NCBI RefSeq assembly: GCF_014859565.1
Contig: NZ_JACUUA010000072.1
Location: forward strand, 1-15,042
Origin: Marinospirillum sp.
GTDB lineage: Bacteria > Pseudomonadota > Gammaproteobacteria > Pseudomonadales > Halomonadaceae
Length of the DNA: 15,042 nt
Direction of reading: 5' to 3'
Positions within the stretch are counted from its first letter, which is position 1. The number at the start of each line of letters is the position of its first letter. The notes beneath the pieces were generated by a model. The model did not search any database. It was not told where the DNA came from and saw only the letters and a program-made list of their open reading frames with translations. Positions 7,462 through 15,040 of this stretch are shown piece after piece. Position numbers and translations under genes: made by a program.

Positions 7462-8277
7462 TTGGCGAAAATTATCGTCATTACTTCAGGTAAAGGAGGT
7501 GTGGGTAAAACCACCTCTTGTGCATCACTGGGCACAGGTCTGGCCTTGCGTGGTTGCAAGACCGTGATGATCGATTTTGATGTGGGTCTCAGAAACCTGG
7601 ATCTGATCATGGGTTGTGAGCGCCGTGTGGTGTATGACCTGGTGAACGTGATTCAGGGTGAAGCCACACTGCATCAGGCATTGATCCAAGACAAACGGGC
7701 AGATGAATTATTCATGTTGCCCGCATCACAGACCCGTGACAAAGATGCACTCACACTGGATGGTGTACAACAGGTGATTGAGCTCCTGAGTCAGGATTTT
7801 GATTTTATTCTGTGTGATTCACCGGCGGGTATTGAGCGGGGTGCACTGCTGGCCATGTATTTTGCCGATGAAGCGGTACTGGTCACTAATCCCGAGGTTT
7901 CATCGGTACGGGATACCGACCGTATTATTGGCTTGTTGCAGGCAAAAACCTTGGCAGCCAAAGAAGGCCGAAAAATTAAAGAGCATCTGCTGGTGACCCG
8001 TTATAACCCGGCCAGAGTGGCGCTGGGAGAGATGCTGGCGCTGGGCGATGTACAGGAAATATTGTCAGTGCCTTTGATTGGCCTGATTCCAGAATCAGAA
8101 GCAGTGTTGACGGCTTCCAACAAGGGTATTCCGGTGATTCATGATTCAGCAACGGATGCCAGTCAGGCCTATCAAGATACGGTCGCTCGACTGCTGGGTG
8201 AGGAACGTCCGCTGAGATTTGCAGAGCAGGGAAAACAAAGTTTTCTGAGTCGGGTATTTGGTGGAGGTCGCGGATGA
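7462..8277 (+). CDS. minD: Septum-site determining ATPase MinD
   Basis: This 271-residue ParA/MinD ATPase dimerises on the membrane with ATP, recruits MinC and oscillates under MinE control. The deviant Walker A, GKGGVGKT, is at residues 10-17 with the signature Lys11. The motif IDFDVGLRNLDLIMG follows near residue 38, and a Walker B-like segment, ILCDSPAG, lies near residue 115. The C-terminal amphipathic membrane-targeting helix is visible as SFLSRVFGG. Length is normal. The start codon is TTG (7462-7464), supported by AGGAAGG at 7447-7453 with 8-base spacing and by the exact family N-terminus AKIIVITSGKGG; no upstream ATG fits. It lies 48 bases after minC and overlaps minE by four bases, so the three genes form an operon. 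Confidence 0.97.
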   Translation: MAKIIVITSGKGGVGKTTSCASLGTGLALRGCKTVMIDFDVGLRNLDLIMGCERRVVYDLVNVIQGEATLHQALIQDKRADELFMLPASQTRDKDALTLDGVQQVIELLSQDFDFILCDSPAGIERGALLAMYFADEAVLVTNPEVSSVRDTDRIIGLLQAKTLAAKEGRKIKEHLLVTRYNPARVALGEMLALGDVQEILSVPLIGLIPESEAVLTASNKGIPVIHDSATDASQAYQDTVARLLGEERPLRFAEQGKQSFLSRVFGGGRG

Positions 8278-8549
8278 AACTGAGAGGCTTTTTTCAGAGA
8301 GATCCACAGTCGGCCTCTGCTTCTGATGCCAGGGAAAGATTAAAAATCATTCTGTCACACGAGCGCAGTCTGCGCAGCCAGCCAGAATTTCTACCACGTT
8401 TGCAGCAGGAACTACTGGATGTGGTGAGCCGTTACGTGGCAGTGAATAGGGATCAGGTACGGGTACAAATGGATCATCATGATATGATGTCGGTACTGGA
8501 AATTAACGTGAGTTTTCCAAGTTCGGCAGTATCAGGTAACCACAACTGA
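8274..8549 (+). CDS. minE: Cell division topological specificity factor MinE
   Basis: This 91-residue protein stimulates MinD ATPase and drives pole-to-pole oscillation, which keeps MinC away from midcell. The N-terminal membrane/MinD-binding segment (LRGFFQRD, then ARERLKIILSHER) and the C-terminal dimerisation domain (FLPRLQQELLDVVSRYV, then VLEINVSFP) match the E. coli protein in order and spacing. The start overlaps the minD stop in an ATGA arrangement. A strong Shine-Dalgarno, GGAGG (8263-8267), lies inside the end of minD, 6 bases before the ATG, so translation is likely both coupled and independently initiated. Confidence 0.96.
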   Translation: MKLRGFFQRDPQSASASDARERLKIILSHERSLRSQPEFLPRLQQELLDVVSRYVAVNRDQVRVQMDHHDMMSVLEINVSFPSSAVSGNHN

Positions 8550-8560
8550 CATGGTTTTTT

Positions 8561-10030
8561 ATGAACAGGACGGCAAGCAGCAGTTTTCTCTGGCACGACT
8601 ACGAAACCTTCGGGGCTGATCCACGCAGGGATCGCCCTTGCCAGTTTGCAGCCATTCGCACGGATGCAGATTTTAATGAAATTGGTGAGCCGGTCATGTT
8701 TTACAGTGTACCGGCTGATGATTTTTTGCCCCACCCGATGGCCGTGCTGATTACCGGCATCACTCCCCAGCAGGCCAGAGCAGAAGGTTACCCCGAATCC
8801 GAGTTTGCCGGTCAGATTGAACAGCTGATGAGTGAACCCAATACCTGTGTGGTGGGTTATAACTCGCTGCGTTTTGATGATGAAGTCACCCGCCACCTGT
8901 TTTACCGCAACTTTATTGATCCTTATGCCCGTGAGTGGAAAAACGGTAATTCCCGCTGGGATCTGATTGATATTGTGCGGGCGACTTATGCCTTGCGTCC
9001 GGAGGGCATCAATTGGCCAAAAAAGGAAGATGGCAGCCCCAGCTTCCGACTGGAAGATTTGACCGCTGCCAATGGTATTGCTCATGGTGCTGCGGCGCAT
9101 GATGCCTTGGCTGATGTGCGTGCCACTATTGCGCTGGCGCGTTTACTGAAACAAGCCCAGCCACGGCTGTTTGATCACCTGTTCAGTCAGCGGGGTAAAC
9201 ATCAGGTTGCTGCAGCACTGCATCTGGATGATCCACGCCCTTTATTACACATCTCCAGCCGTTTTCCGGCCACTCGTGGTTGTGCTGCGATCGTTTTACC
9301 GCTGGCGCGTCATCTCACCAACCCCAATGGGGTGATTGTTTATGATCTGTCGGAAAATCCGCAAGAATTACTGACACTGAGTGCTGATGAGATACGTCAG
9401 CGAGTGTTTGTCAGCTCGGCAGAGCTTGAGGCTCAGGGTCTGAAGCGGATTCCGCTGAAGCTGGTGCACCTGAACCGTTGTCCGGTGATCTTGCCGGTGA
9501 AGGCGCTGGAGCCTGCAATAGCCGAGCGGCTGGGTATGGATCTGGCACTTAATGAAAGCCACTGGCAGCAGTTAAAAACGCTGGACGCGGGTTTGATTGC
9601 TCGGTTACAGCAGGTATTTGCTGATGGGCAGGGTGGTTTCAAGGATGATGGTGATCCAGATCTGATGCTGTATTCCGGTGCCTTTTTTTCCTCGGCAGAT
9701 CGTCAGCGCTTTCAGCAAATACGCTTCACCTCCCCGGAAGAGCTGGGTGAGCTGGAGCTGGTGTTTGATGATCCTCGCGTGGAGGAGATGCTGTTCCGTT
9801 ATCGCGCCCGTAACTGGCCGGAATATCTGACGTCCACAGAGCGTGAGCGTTGGGACGAACTGCGCTGGCAGCGGTTTAATTCTGCCAATCTGTCCGGCCT
9901 GACTTTGCAGGGGTTACAGCAAGAGCTGATCCGCCTGAGCCAGCAAGGCTTACCGGAAGATCAGCTGTTTTTATTGCAAGAGCTGCAGCTCTGGGTTGAA
10001 TCCATGTTGCCACTGCAGTTTATGGAATAA
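8561..10030 (+). CDS. sbcB: Exodeoxyribonuclease I (SbcB/XonA), 3'-5' single-strand DNA exonuclease
   Basis: This 489-residue DnaQ-family (DEDDh) nuclease degrades single-stranded DNA from the 3' end and acts in mismatch repair and recombination. The Exo I motif HDYETFG gives D13 and E15. Exo II (GYNSLRFDDEVTRHLFYRNF) gives D106. Exo III (HDALADV) gives H180 and D185. These match E. coli D15, E17, D108, H181 and D186. SRWDLIDIVRA, YALRPEGINWP and the C-terminal domain (ELVFDDPRVEEMLFRYRARNWP) complete the match. The in-frame ATG at 8561 has no Shine-Dalgarno and lies 11 bases after minE. An ATG at 8551, one base after the minE stop, opens a different frame reading DGKQQ, which resembles the E. 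coli N-terminus; one T fewer in the TTTT run at 8584-8587 would join it to HDYETFG. The N-terminus may therefore carry an indel. Cotranscription with minCDE is likely. Confidence 0.95.
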   Translation: MNRTASSSFLWHDYETFGADPRRDRPCQFAAIRTDADFNEIGEPVMFYSVPADDFLPHPMAVLITGITPQQARAEGYPESEFAGQIEQLMSEPNTCVVGYNSLRFDDEVTRHLFYRNFIDPYAREWKNGNSRWDLIDIVRATYALRPEGINWPKKEDGSPSFRLEDLTAANGIAHGAAAHDALADVRATIALARLLKQAQPRLFDHLFSQRGKHQVAAALHLDDPRPLLHISSRFPATRGCAAIVLPLARHLTNPNGVIVYDLSENPQELLTLSADEIRQRVFVSSAELEAQGLKRIPLKLVHLNRCPVILPVKALEPAIAERLGMDLALNESHWQQLKTLDAGLIARLQQVFADGQGGFKDDGDPDLMLYSGAFFSSADRQRFQQIRFTSPEELGELELVFDDPRVEEMLFRYRARNWPEYLTSTERERWDELRWQRFNSANLSGLTLQGLQQELIRLSQQGLPEDQLFLLQELQLWVESMLPLQFME

Positions 10031-10033
10031 ACA

Positions 10034-10048
10034 GCCGCTTACAGCGGC
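10034..10048. terminator. Short perfect hairpin between convergent sbcB and M16 genes
   Basis: GCCGCT (10034-10039) and AGCGGC (10043-10048) form a 6-bp GC-rich hairpin with a 3-base loop. It sits in the 8-base gap between the two stop codons and overlaps the end of the M16 gene. It could stop or stabilise both convergent transcripts, but there is no T tract on either strand, so intrinsic termination is doubtful. Confidence 0.3.
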
Positions 10049-12861
10049 CATTCGGAGACCTGTGCCTCCTGACCTGGAAGTAACCGACCATGCCGCTGAG
10101 GTGATGTGCCCAGCAGATAGTTTCCCCGCTCCCTAAGCATCAGTTGGGTGTAAAAATCCAGCATATCCTGCTGGGTCAGTTTGCTGATGGTTTCGGCAAG
10201 CTGCTCCCGGTGATGAAAATCCTGGCGTTGATTACCAATTTCCCGCCAGAAACGTTCAGCTCGTTCACCCAGATGTTTATCCGCCTCCAGCAACTGACCA
10301 GTCAGGCTGCGTTGATGCTGTGCAAAGTCTGTTGCTGGCAGTTGTTCCAGACGCAGTTGGTCTTCACGCAAAAAGGCTTCAATGGCTTCAGCCAGATAGT
10401 CGGGTTCATGCTCTGGTGATTGAATGAAGTAAAAAATACCGGGCTGTAACAGCAGAGGCAGATGGTTGCTGAATACCGCATAACCCAGTTGCTGGCGTGT
10501 ACGCAATTCATGAAAAAAGGCCGAAGACTGTAACTGTGCCAACAGGCGCATACGGGCTTCTTCTTCCAGACTGGAATCCTTGCCCTGGATATAAAACAGC
10601 AGGGCACGGTCGTTGTGTTCCAGCTGCAGTTTTTCACTCCATAACCCGGCAGGGATCTGACGGACTTGTAACAGATCAACTTCACTGGCAGTTAACTGGG
10701 GCTGCAGGGTCTGTTGCAGGTTTTCTGCCAGTGCCTGAGTTTCCTGTTGGGTGATATTGCCCCAAGCCAGCAGTTGAATGTACAGCTGACTGGTGAAATG
10801 CGGGATAAAAGCCTGTAGGTCATCACTGGTCAGCTGTTTCAGAAGCTGTAATTGTTGTTCTGGAGTCCAGCCACCGGGGTGCAGAGTGTCCAGATAAAGC
10901 TGGCGCACCAGTTGCTGGGGCAGTCGATCCCGGCGTTGATTATTCAGGTTCTGCTCCATCCTTTGTTGCAGCCGGGCAAACTGTTGTTGATCCACTTCCG
11001 GCTGCTGCAACTGCTGTAACATTTTACTGAGCAGGCGGGGTTGTTCGGCATTAAAACCACCCAGCATCAGGGTAATACCCCGGTTGTGGGCATAGATGTC
11101 GTAGTTGAGTCCTGCCAGTCGAGCGGGATAGGCGGAAGCGCTCAGTTGATCTTGCAGCCAGCGTGCTGTCAGTTGGGATAACAACCGCGCTTGCAGTTGT
11201 GTTGCTGCTTCCGGGTTTTGCAGGCTGATGTAAATCTGTGCTCTGGGTACTCTGAACTGCCGATCCAGTCCATGCCAGACTTCTATACCCTGTGTCTGTT
11301 GCAGCAATTCCGGCTGACTGGACTGATTACCGGATTTTAACGCCAGAGATGAGGGGATATAGGCGTTGGCTTCCGGCAGGCGTGTGGTTGTAGAGAGGGT
11401 TATATCACGCAAAGACAAGGCGTCTCTGATCAGGCGATATTCTGCCGGAAGCCATTGTGCTTGCTGATCCGGCTCAACATCCGGGCTGGTGCGTACTACC
11501 AGTAACCGCTCCTGAGTCATGTTATCCAGCAGGGTATGAATGCGTTCGGGATCAAACTGTTCATAAACATAGTGTACCCGCAGCACTTCTTTTGCCGGAT
11601 AACGGGCAAGATTCATTGCCAGATGCGTAACCAGGCTGCGTGCTTCACCCTGTTCGGCAAAACGAAAAGCGTTGTTTGCCAGTTGTGCGTCTTCATCAAA
11701 TCGCCAGGTTTCTACACCTTGCTCTTTGATCAGCTTTAGGTGATCAAAAACCAATGCAATGACTTCCTGGTAATGCTGGTCACCACTGGGTGTCAGTTCA
11801 ATGTTGATACCAAACAGTGCCTCAGTGCCGGTGGTCATCTGGCTGCCGGATGAAAGCCCGGTTGCCCAGCCTTTTTGTTTCAGCACCGCCAGTAGACTGC
11901 CTTCACCTTCATGTCCGATCAAGCCAGCCAGATAACGATCCGGTTTGCTGCGGTAATCCTGTGTGGGATCCGGAATTGGAAAGTACAGTTGCAATTGGCG
12001 TTGTTCACGCAGGGGTTTGAACTCCAGCAGTGCCGGTGTTTGTTGTTGTGATAATAATTCAGGCCAGACCGGATCAGGTGCGCCGCTGAGGTTGTTGAGT
12101 TCAGCGAAGTGTTTTTCCACCATCTGACGTAACTCGCGGGTGGGCTGGGAGCCAAACACAACCAGACTCATACGATCCGTGGTGTAGAACTGCTGGTAGA
12201 AGTCCAGCATTGCCTGACGCATGGCAGGATTGTTGATATCCAGGGTTTCACGATTACCGGCACTGAAACGTGAGGCTGGATGTTCCGGATTTAATGCCTG
12301 GCGCAAAGCAGTCAGGCGCAAGCGGGCATCATCTTGCAGGGTGCCACTCCATTCAGACTGTACTGCATTGATTTCACGTTCCATGTATTCAGGGCTGAAC
12401 AGCGGATCGATGAAAAAGCGAGCCAGCCGGTGTAAGGCTGGGTCGAGATGATCGGTCTGAATATCAAAAAAGTAGTTGGTGTCTCTGGGTGAGGTAAAGG
12501 CGTTGTGGCTGCCACCGTGTTGGCTGATAAAACTCTGGTAGGCATCAGACTCAGGAAAGGTTTTTGTACCGAGAAACAGCATGTGCTCAAGAAAGTGGGC
12601 AAGTCCTGGCCATTCATCCGGTTCATGAAAACTACCGGCTGCAATATTGATAGAGGCAGCAGCACGATCCGATTCACTGTCACTGACTAGCAGTACCTGC
12701 AGTCCGTTTGGTAACCGGAAATTGAGGTAATCACGCGGATCGTTGGGGCTGACATGGGGTTTATCAGCAAAAGGGGCAGAAGGTTTTGACATGGGTGAGG
12801 AGCACGCAGTGAGGCTAACGGTGATAAATAAGAGTAATGAAACATGCAGCAGTTTTTTCAT
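10039..12861 (-). CDS. Insulinase-family (M16A, pitrilysin-like) zinc metallopeptidase, lipoprotein
   Basis: This 940-residue protein is about the length of E. coli protease III (PtrA). It begins with a lipoprotein signal peptide (MKKLLHVSLLLFITVSLTAC, lipobox LTAC, Cys20). Ser at +2 rather than Asp suggests sorting to the outer membrane, facing the periplasm. The inverted zinc motif HFLEH is at 89-93 (H89 and H93 ligands, E92 catalytic) and the third ligand is E170, 77 residues after H93 as in insulysin. GGSHNAFTSPRDTNYFF follows the active site. The C-terminal half is the inactive clamshell half and carries the family's LRTRQQLGYAVFS motif. It probably degrades peptides in the periplasm; PqqF-like roles are less likely without pqq genes. 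A weak TGGAT lies 5 bases before the ATG. The gene sits 79 bases downstream of the SRAP gene, so it may share that transcript. PtrA itself is not a lipoprotein, which is a difference from the E. coli enzyme. Confidence 0.92.
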   Translation of the reverse strand: MKKLLHVSLLLFITVSLTACSSPMSKPSAPFADKPHVSPNDPRDYLNFRLPNGLQVLLVSDSESDRAAASINIAAGSFHEPDEWPGLAHFLEHMLFLGTKTFPESDAYQSFISQHGGSHNAFTSPRDTNYFFDIQTDHLDPALHRLARFFIDPLFSPEYMEREINAVQSEWSGTLQDDARLRLTALRQALNPEHPASRFSAGNRETLDINNPAMRQAMLDFYQQFYTTDRMSLVVFGSQPTRELRQMVEKHFAELNNLSGAPDPVWPELLSQQQTPALLEFKPLREQRQLQLYFPIPDPTQDYRSKPDRYLAGLIGHEGEGSLLAVLKQKGWATGLSSGSQMTTGTEALFGINIELTPSGDQHYQEVIALVFDHLKLIKEQGVETWRFDEDAQLANNAFRFAEQGEARSLVTHLAMNLARYPAKEVLRVHYVYEQFDPERIHTLLDNMTQERLLVVRTSPDVEPDQQAQWLPAEYRLIRDALSLRDITLSTTTRLPEANAYIPSSLALKSGNQSSQPELLQQTQGIEVWHGLDRQFRVPRAQIYISLQNPEAATQLQARLLSQLTARWLQDQLSASAYPARLAGLNYDIYAHNRGITLMLGGFNAEQPRLLSKMLQQLQQPEVDQQQFARLQQRMEQNLNNQRRDRLPQQLVRQLYLDTLHPGGWTPEQQLQLLKQLTSDDLQAFIPHFTSQLYIQLLAWGNITQQETQALAENLQQTLQPQLTASEVDLLQVRQIPAGLWSEKLQLEHNDRALLFYIQGKDSSLEEEARMRLLAQLQSSAFFHELRTRQQLGYAVFSNHLPLLLQPGIFYFIQSPEHEPDYLAEAIEAFLREDQLRLEQLPATDFAQHQRSLTGQLLEADKHLGERAERFWREIGNQRQDFHHREQLAETISKLTQQDMLDFYTQLMLRERGNYLLGTSPQRHGRLLPGQEAQVSEWPL

Positions 12862-12870
12862 GGGTTATCC

Positions 12871-12888
12871 ATTGATGATCCAATCAAT
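12871..12888 (-). repeat. Inverted repeat just upstream of the M16 start
   Basis: ATTGAT (12871-12876) and ATCAAT (12883-12888) are exact inverted copies separated by 6 bases, and they begin 10 bases before the start codon. The repeat could be an operator or a weak mRNA hairpin next to the ribosome site. It is short and AT-rich, so chance is possible. Confidence 0.3.
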
Positions 12889-12940
12889 AATGACAGTGGT
12901 TAAGAGGCATAAAAAGTGGTGAAAAGTTCCATCAGACTGT

Positions 12941-13612
12941 TCAACCACGCTTCAGTCGATCTGCTACCGGGGACGTGACCTGAGCACTTTGATTGGCTGG
13001 ATCGTTGACCAGTGTACTAACCGGGTAACACTCTAGCTCATTATCATCGGCCTGCAACAAGACTTTAAGGCGCTTTTCTTTGGTATTGCTATCCAGCCAT
13101 TCCTGAGCCTGTTCTGCGCTGAGTTTCAGAGGGATGCGATCAGTCAGGCGAGCCAGCCAGGGGTCGGGTGCAACACTGATCAGTCCGAAGGTGTCATAAA
13201 AGCGCCCCGGTGCAACAGGGTAACGTGTCCATAGTCCGGCAAGAAAAAACGGACGATTGTGCTGGCGACGTACCGCAAAGGGATGTTTGCCACGGCTGAG
13301 TGCAACCCAGAGGTAATAACCGGTGACAGGCAGAATACAGCGGTGCTGCAGAAAGCTTTCTTTATACATGGGGCTGGATTCAAGCTTGTCTGCACGAAGT
13401 ATATAGGGTGCCTGATCCAACTGTTTCATCCATGCCGGTGTAAAACTCCAGAAAGCATCATCCAGTGTGATGGTGTTGTTTTGTTTGCGCAAAATCGACA
13501 GGGTGGCACAGGGTGCTAGATTAAACCCGGTGCGCAGGTCTGACATCTGGGTAATGGCACACCCCAATTCCTGCTCCGGGTTGTAGGGTGTAATTATAAG
13601 TCGTCCACTCAT
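12941..13612 (-). CDS. SRAP-family (YedK/HMCES-like) protein lacking the catalytic residues
   Basis: This 223-residue protein aligns over its full length with SOS response-associated SRAP proteins, which crosslink to abasic sites in single-stranded DNA through Cys2. Fold motifs remain: GR at 3-4, FNLAP (30-34), FWSFTPAW (54-61), R73, PVTGYYLW (95-102), FFLAGLW (122-128) and LTDRIPLKLS (156-165). However, residue 2 is Ser (codon AGT), and by my alignment to E. coli YedK the catalytic Asn75 is I71, Glu105 is L101 and His160 is T157. Loss of all four suggests it cannot form the thiazolidine crosslink or act as a protease, so it may only bind DNA. The start ATG shares its first base with the stop of the upstream cyclase gene (TGATG), and no Shine-Dalgarno is visible, so translation is probably coupled. 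A Ser-nucleophile variant is a less likely alternative because Glu and His are gone too. Confidence 0.85.
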   Translation of the reverse strand: MSGRLIITPYNPEQELGCAITQMSDLRTGFNLAPCATLSILRKQNNTITLDDAFWSFTPAWMKQLDQAPYILRADKLESSPMYKESFLQHRCILPVTGYYLWVALSRGKHPFAVRRQHNRPFFLAGLWTRYPVAPGRFYDTFGLISVAPDPWLARLTDRIPLKLSAEQAQEWLDSNTKEKRLKVLLQADDNELECYPVSTLVNDPANQSAQVTSPVADRLKRG

Positions 13613-14859
13613 CAGTAAATGGCAATCTGGTTGCGGCCACCATCTTTGGCCTTGTATAAGGCCTTGTCAGCAGCTTTCATAACATCGTCAGGTGTTGGCA
13701 GGTCAGAGCAGCGTTCAGCAATACCCATGCTGATGGTGACGGACACCGAATCTTTACTGCCGCCGTTGCGCTGTTTTTTCACTTCATTGCCGCTGGCCGG
13801 ACGACTGGCTTCATCACGAATCTTCACTTGATACTGCTCTATGGCAACACGCAGTTTTTCAAGGTGGGGTTTGGCCTGCTCAGCCGTTTTGCTGGGAAAA
13901 ACCAGAGTGAATTCCTCTCCACCATAACGGTAGGCCTTACCACCACCGCCTACCTTGCGGAGCTGCGCAGCCACCATTTTTAATACCTGATCACCCAGAT
14001 CATGACCGTAGGTGTCGTTAAACTTTTTGAAGTGATCCACATCCGACATGGCAATGGCATAGTTACGGCCAAGTCGCTGCAGCCTTTCATTTAAAGCACG
14101 GCGTCCAGGCAAGCCAGTGAGATCATCACGAAAAGCCATCTGAAAGGCTTCATGCAACACCGCAAGGCTGAGCATGATCAATGCAAGGCTGGTCATTAAA
14201 GCCAGTGCATATCCGGCATGAAACCAGGGTAGAACAAATGTCATACAAATTAGTGCAACCCACTGAGCGGCGAAATGTGGCTGTGGATTACGAACCAGTT
14301 GCACCAGCAGAACCAGGCATGCCAGTAGCAAAGTCAGTGCCGGTACCTGAGCCATGCGTAGCTGATCAGGGTGCAGGCTTGGCAGGTAGATGGTTGAAAG
14401 CAGTTCAGTCAGCTGTTGTGGAAAGCGTAAAGCAACAGCACCCAGGATCAACAGCACCAAAGCAAAAATGGCAGTACGCAGCAGCAGATCTTGCATTAGA
14501 TGAAAGCGCTCAACCCACAGGGAGTTCAGGGTGAGGAAAACAGGCAGCAGAAAACTGATTAACAGATAAGAAAGCGCAGGATCCAGTATTGCATCCTGTG
14601 CAGCCAGCACAGGGGAATGCACCAGATGCATTAAAGAGAGGTAGGTGCCAAGTACAAACACCAGCGCAAACAGATTGCGGCTGCGCGCATAACTGAGTGA
14701 CAACAGACCACCAAGCAAGGCAAACAGCCAGACGGTCATATCAACAAGGCGAACCAGTGGTGTTGGCAGCAAATCAAACACAATAATGAACAGGCCAGCC
14801 GATGCTAGTAATAGAGGAGCAACAAACAACGGAACTATATGAGCTAAGCGATAACGCAC
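13612..14859 (-). CDS. Membrane-bound diguanylate cyclase (GGDEF domain) without I-site
   Basis: This 415-residue inner-membrane enzyme should make cyclic di-GMP from two GTP. Residues 1 to about 237 form roughly seven or eight membrane helices. The GGDEF domain follows with DDLTGLPGRR (245-254), SDVDHFKKFNDTYGHDLGD (271-289) and the active loop GGEEF (313-317), all intact. The inhibitory RxxD I-site, expected five residues before GGEEF, is GGGG, so product inhibition is probably absent. A charged 20-residue loop rich in Lys, Arg and Ser is inserted before the VSVTISMGIAE strand. I chose GTG at 14859-14857 because AAGGAA (14871-14866) lies 6 bases upstream and the protein then begins directly with MRYRLAH and a membrane helix. 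A TTG at 15018 would add 53 residues of non-coding appearance and falls on an opposite-strand promoter. A possible minus-strand -10, TATACT (14929-14924), lacks a good -35. It overlaps the SRAP gene by one base. Confidence 0.9.
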   Translation of the reverse strand: MRYRLAHIVPLFVAPLLLASAGLFIIVFDLLPTPLVRLVDMTVWLFALLGGLLSLSYARSRNLFALVFVLGTYLSLMHLVHSPVLAAQDAILDPALSYLLISFLLPVFLTLNSLWVERFHLMQDLLLRTAIFALVLLILGAVALRFPQQLTELLSTIYLPSLHPDQLRMAQVPALTLLLACLVLLVQLVRNPQPHFAAQWVALICMTFVLPWFHAGYALALMTSLALIMLSLAVLHEAFQMAFRDDLTGLPGRRALNERLQRLGRNYAIAMSDVDHFKKFNDTYGHDLGDQVLKMVAAQLRKVGGGGKAYRYGGEEFTLVFPSKTAEQAKPHLEKLRVAIEQYQVKIRDEASRPASGNEVKKQRNGGSKDSVSVTISMGIAERCSDLPTPDDVMKAADKALYKAKDGGRNQIAIY

Positions 14860-15012
14860 GAGTGGTTCCTTGTGTACACGGCAATATAAAAAAAAGCCCA
14901 GAAGATAAAATGGATCCGCTTGGAGTATAAGGGTTAAGGCTACAGGATGCAGCTTTGGTGGTGCGCTGCGACAGCAGTAAGCAGAATTTTGTAAAAAACT
15001 TTCAAAAAGGGC

Positions 15013-15040
15013 TTGCAAGTCGAATTCAGATGCCTATAAT
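15013..15040 (+). promoter_or_regulatory. Strong sigma-70 promoter reading out of the window
   Basis: TTGCAA (15013-15018), a 16-base spacer and a consensus TATAAT (15035-15040) lie on the plus strand. Upstream at about 14987-15008 there are A/T tracts resembling an UP element. The transcript would begin just past the window edge, divergent from the cyclase gene. The form is like rRNA or tRNA operon promoters, but what it drives cannot be seen. Confidence 0.7.

Noticed and set aside
14860..15018. A 53-residue upstream extension of the diguanylate cyclase from TTG at 15018
   Set aside because: The extension has no membrane or domain logic, its start lies on the -35 of a plus-strand promoter, and GTG 14859 has a far better ribosome site.
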